This document shows, one piece after another, positions 6,352 to 7,151 of a DNA stretch of 7,151 nt. Made by a program: the position numbers and the translations under genes. The notes under the pieces are model-generated. The model searched no databases and was not told the DNA's origin. It was given only the letters and a program-made list of their open reading frames with translations. The stretch is from Candidatus Aphodomonas merdavium. Lineage in GTDB: Bacteria > Bacillota > Clostridia > Christensenellales > Aristaeellaceae. The DNA lies in contig DVLH01000008.1 of NCBI GenBank assembly GCA_018715585.1, positions 1-7,151 of the forward strand, given 5' to 3'. Positions within the stretch are counted from its first letter, which is position 1; every line of letters begins with the position of its first letter.

Positions 6352-7151
6352 TCAGTCCAGCATTTCCAATGCCAGCGCATGGCGCAATCCACGATCCACC
6401 ACGCGCAGGCAATCAACGTTGAAATACTCAAAAGCCTGTAGAAGGATGTACGCGCCGGCGAGAATGACGTCTTCCCGGCCGCTGTGCATGCCCGGCAAAA
6501 GGGCGCGCTGCTGCGGTGTCAGGGACGCATACAGCGCGCGCTGCCGCTGTGCCTCCGCAAGTGTCAGCAAAACGCCGCGCACCTTTTTCGCATCGTAGGG
6601 CGCAAGGCGCAGCATAACGGCCGCCATTGTCGTCGCCGTACCGCCTGCCGCTACGACCGTCTGCGCGCGCGGGCAAATCCCGCTGCGTGCAAACGCCGTG
6701 CGCACGGCGGCCTGCGCGTTATCTAAAGCCTCTGCCGTCGCAAAGGGGCGCAAATAGGTCTCCGTCACGCTCACGGCGCCAATGGGCAGGCTTGCGCGCA
6801 TCTGGGGCGACGCAGCGCTCCCCAGCGCAATTTCCGTGCTGCCTCCGCCGCTGTCGATTACAGCGAGCGTCCCCTTCTCCCCTTGCACATCCATCAGTGC
6901 CGCCCGGTAACACAGCCGTGCTTCTTCTTCGCCCGAAAGCACGCGGACATCCACACCGCACAGCGCATGCACCCTGTCAAAAAACGACTGCGCATTTTCT
7001 GCCTGCCGAAGCGCCATCGTCCCCACGCAGGCCAGCTGTTCCGCGCCCTTTTGCAGCGCCTCTTTTGCAAAATCCGCAACGGCTTGCGCCGTGCGCGCCA
7101 TTGCTTCCGCTTGCAGCATCCCCCCGCAGATCCCCGCCCCCAGGCGAGTAG
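6352..7151 (-). CDS. ppx: Ppx/GppA-family phosphatase (5' end cut by window edge)
   Basis: The last 265 codons of a Ppx/GppA gene are present. The frame is open to the window edge, so the true start is outside. The Met at 7119 is internal, because the codons before it encode the family motif TRLGAG. The family hydrolyses polyphosphate from its ends or (p)ppGpp, using the acetate kinase/actin-like ATPase fold. In visible-residue numbering the motifs are TRLGAG (1-6), GTMALRQAEN (43-52), VLSGEEEA (70-77), IDSGGGSTE (98-106, phosphate-binding loop), LPIGAVSVTE (121-130), AAGGTATT (167-174) and GREDVILAGA (224-233). The protein ends at the close of this fold with no C-terminal HD-type extension, so it is the short form (about 300 residues in full). 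It lies 267 nt upstream of the transporter operon in the same direction, with no evident functional link. Ppx versus GppA activity cannot be separated here. Confidence 0.9.
   Translation of the reverse strand, partial: TRLGAGICGGMLQAEAMARTAQAVADFAKEALQKGAEQLACVGTMALRQAENAQSFFDRVHALCGVDVRVLSGEEEARLCYRAALMDVQGEKGTLAVIDSGGGSTEIALGSAASPQMRASLPIGAVSVTETYLRPFATAEALDNAQAAVRTAFARSGICPRAQTVVAAGGTATTMAAVMLRLAPYDAKKVRGVLLTLAEAQRQRALYASLTPQQRALLPGMHSGREDVILAGAYILLQAFEYFNVDCLRVVDRGLRHALALEMLD

Overview
The window is 7.15 kb of dense, GC-rich bacterial DNA, and every gene I can support lies on the minus strand. Shine-Dalgarno sequences are strong (GGAGGAGG type), GTG and TTG starts are used, and gene spacing is tight. 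The substrate-binding protein has a short Sec signal peptide ending Ala-x-Ala with no lipobox. Together these suggest a moderately GC-rich member of the Firmicutes/Clostridia, possibly an uncultured Christensenellales- or Oscillospirales-like gut anaerobe. That placement is inference from style, not from a marker gene.

Reading right to left, in the direction of transcription: (1) the 3' part of a Ppx/GppA-family phosphatase gene (6352-7151, 5' end outside the window); (2) a 267-nt intergenic region (6085-6351) with a plausible sigma70-type promoter at 6122-6150; (3) a BMP/PnrA-type substrate-binding protein (5074-6084); (4) a perfect 14-bp hairpin with a U-tract (5027-5060), read as an intra-operon terminator/attenuator, then about 200 nt of GC-rich non-coding leader; (5) a double-NBD ABC ATPase, best start TTG at 4814 (3261-4814); (6) and (7) two BPD_transp_2 permeases, overlapping the preceding genes by 11 nt and 1 nt (2150-3271 and 1176-2150); (8) 30 nt further on, a member of the L-fucose isomerase-like family (1-1145, 3' end outside the window).

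Genes 3 to 8 read as one operon. The secreted binding protein captures a ligand, the two permeases form the channel, and the fused ATPase powers import. This is the NupNOPQ/PnrA-type architecture that usually carries nucleosides. The unusual part is the last gene: an aldose/ketose isomerase-like enzyme, apparently co-transcribed, raises the possibility that this importer brings in a sugar or a sugar-containing compound that the enzyme then handles. No CRISPR, mobile element, RNA gene or integrated foreign DNA was seen. The window is mostly an ordinary transport operon with a few regulatory features worth checking, not an obviously new system.
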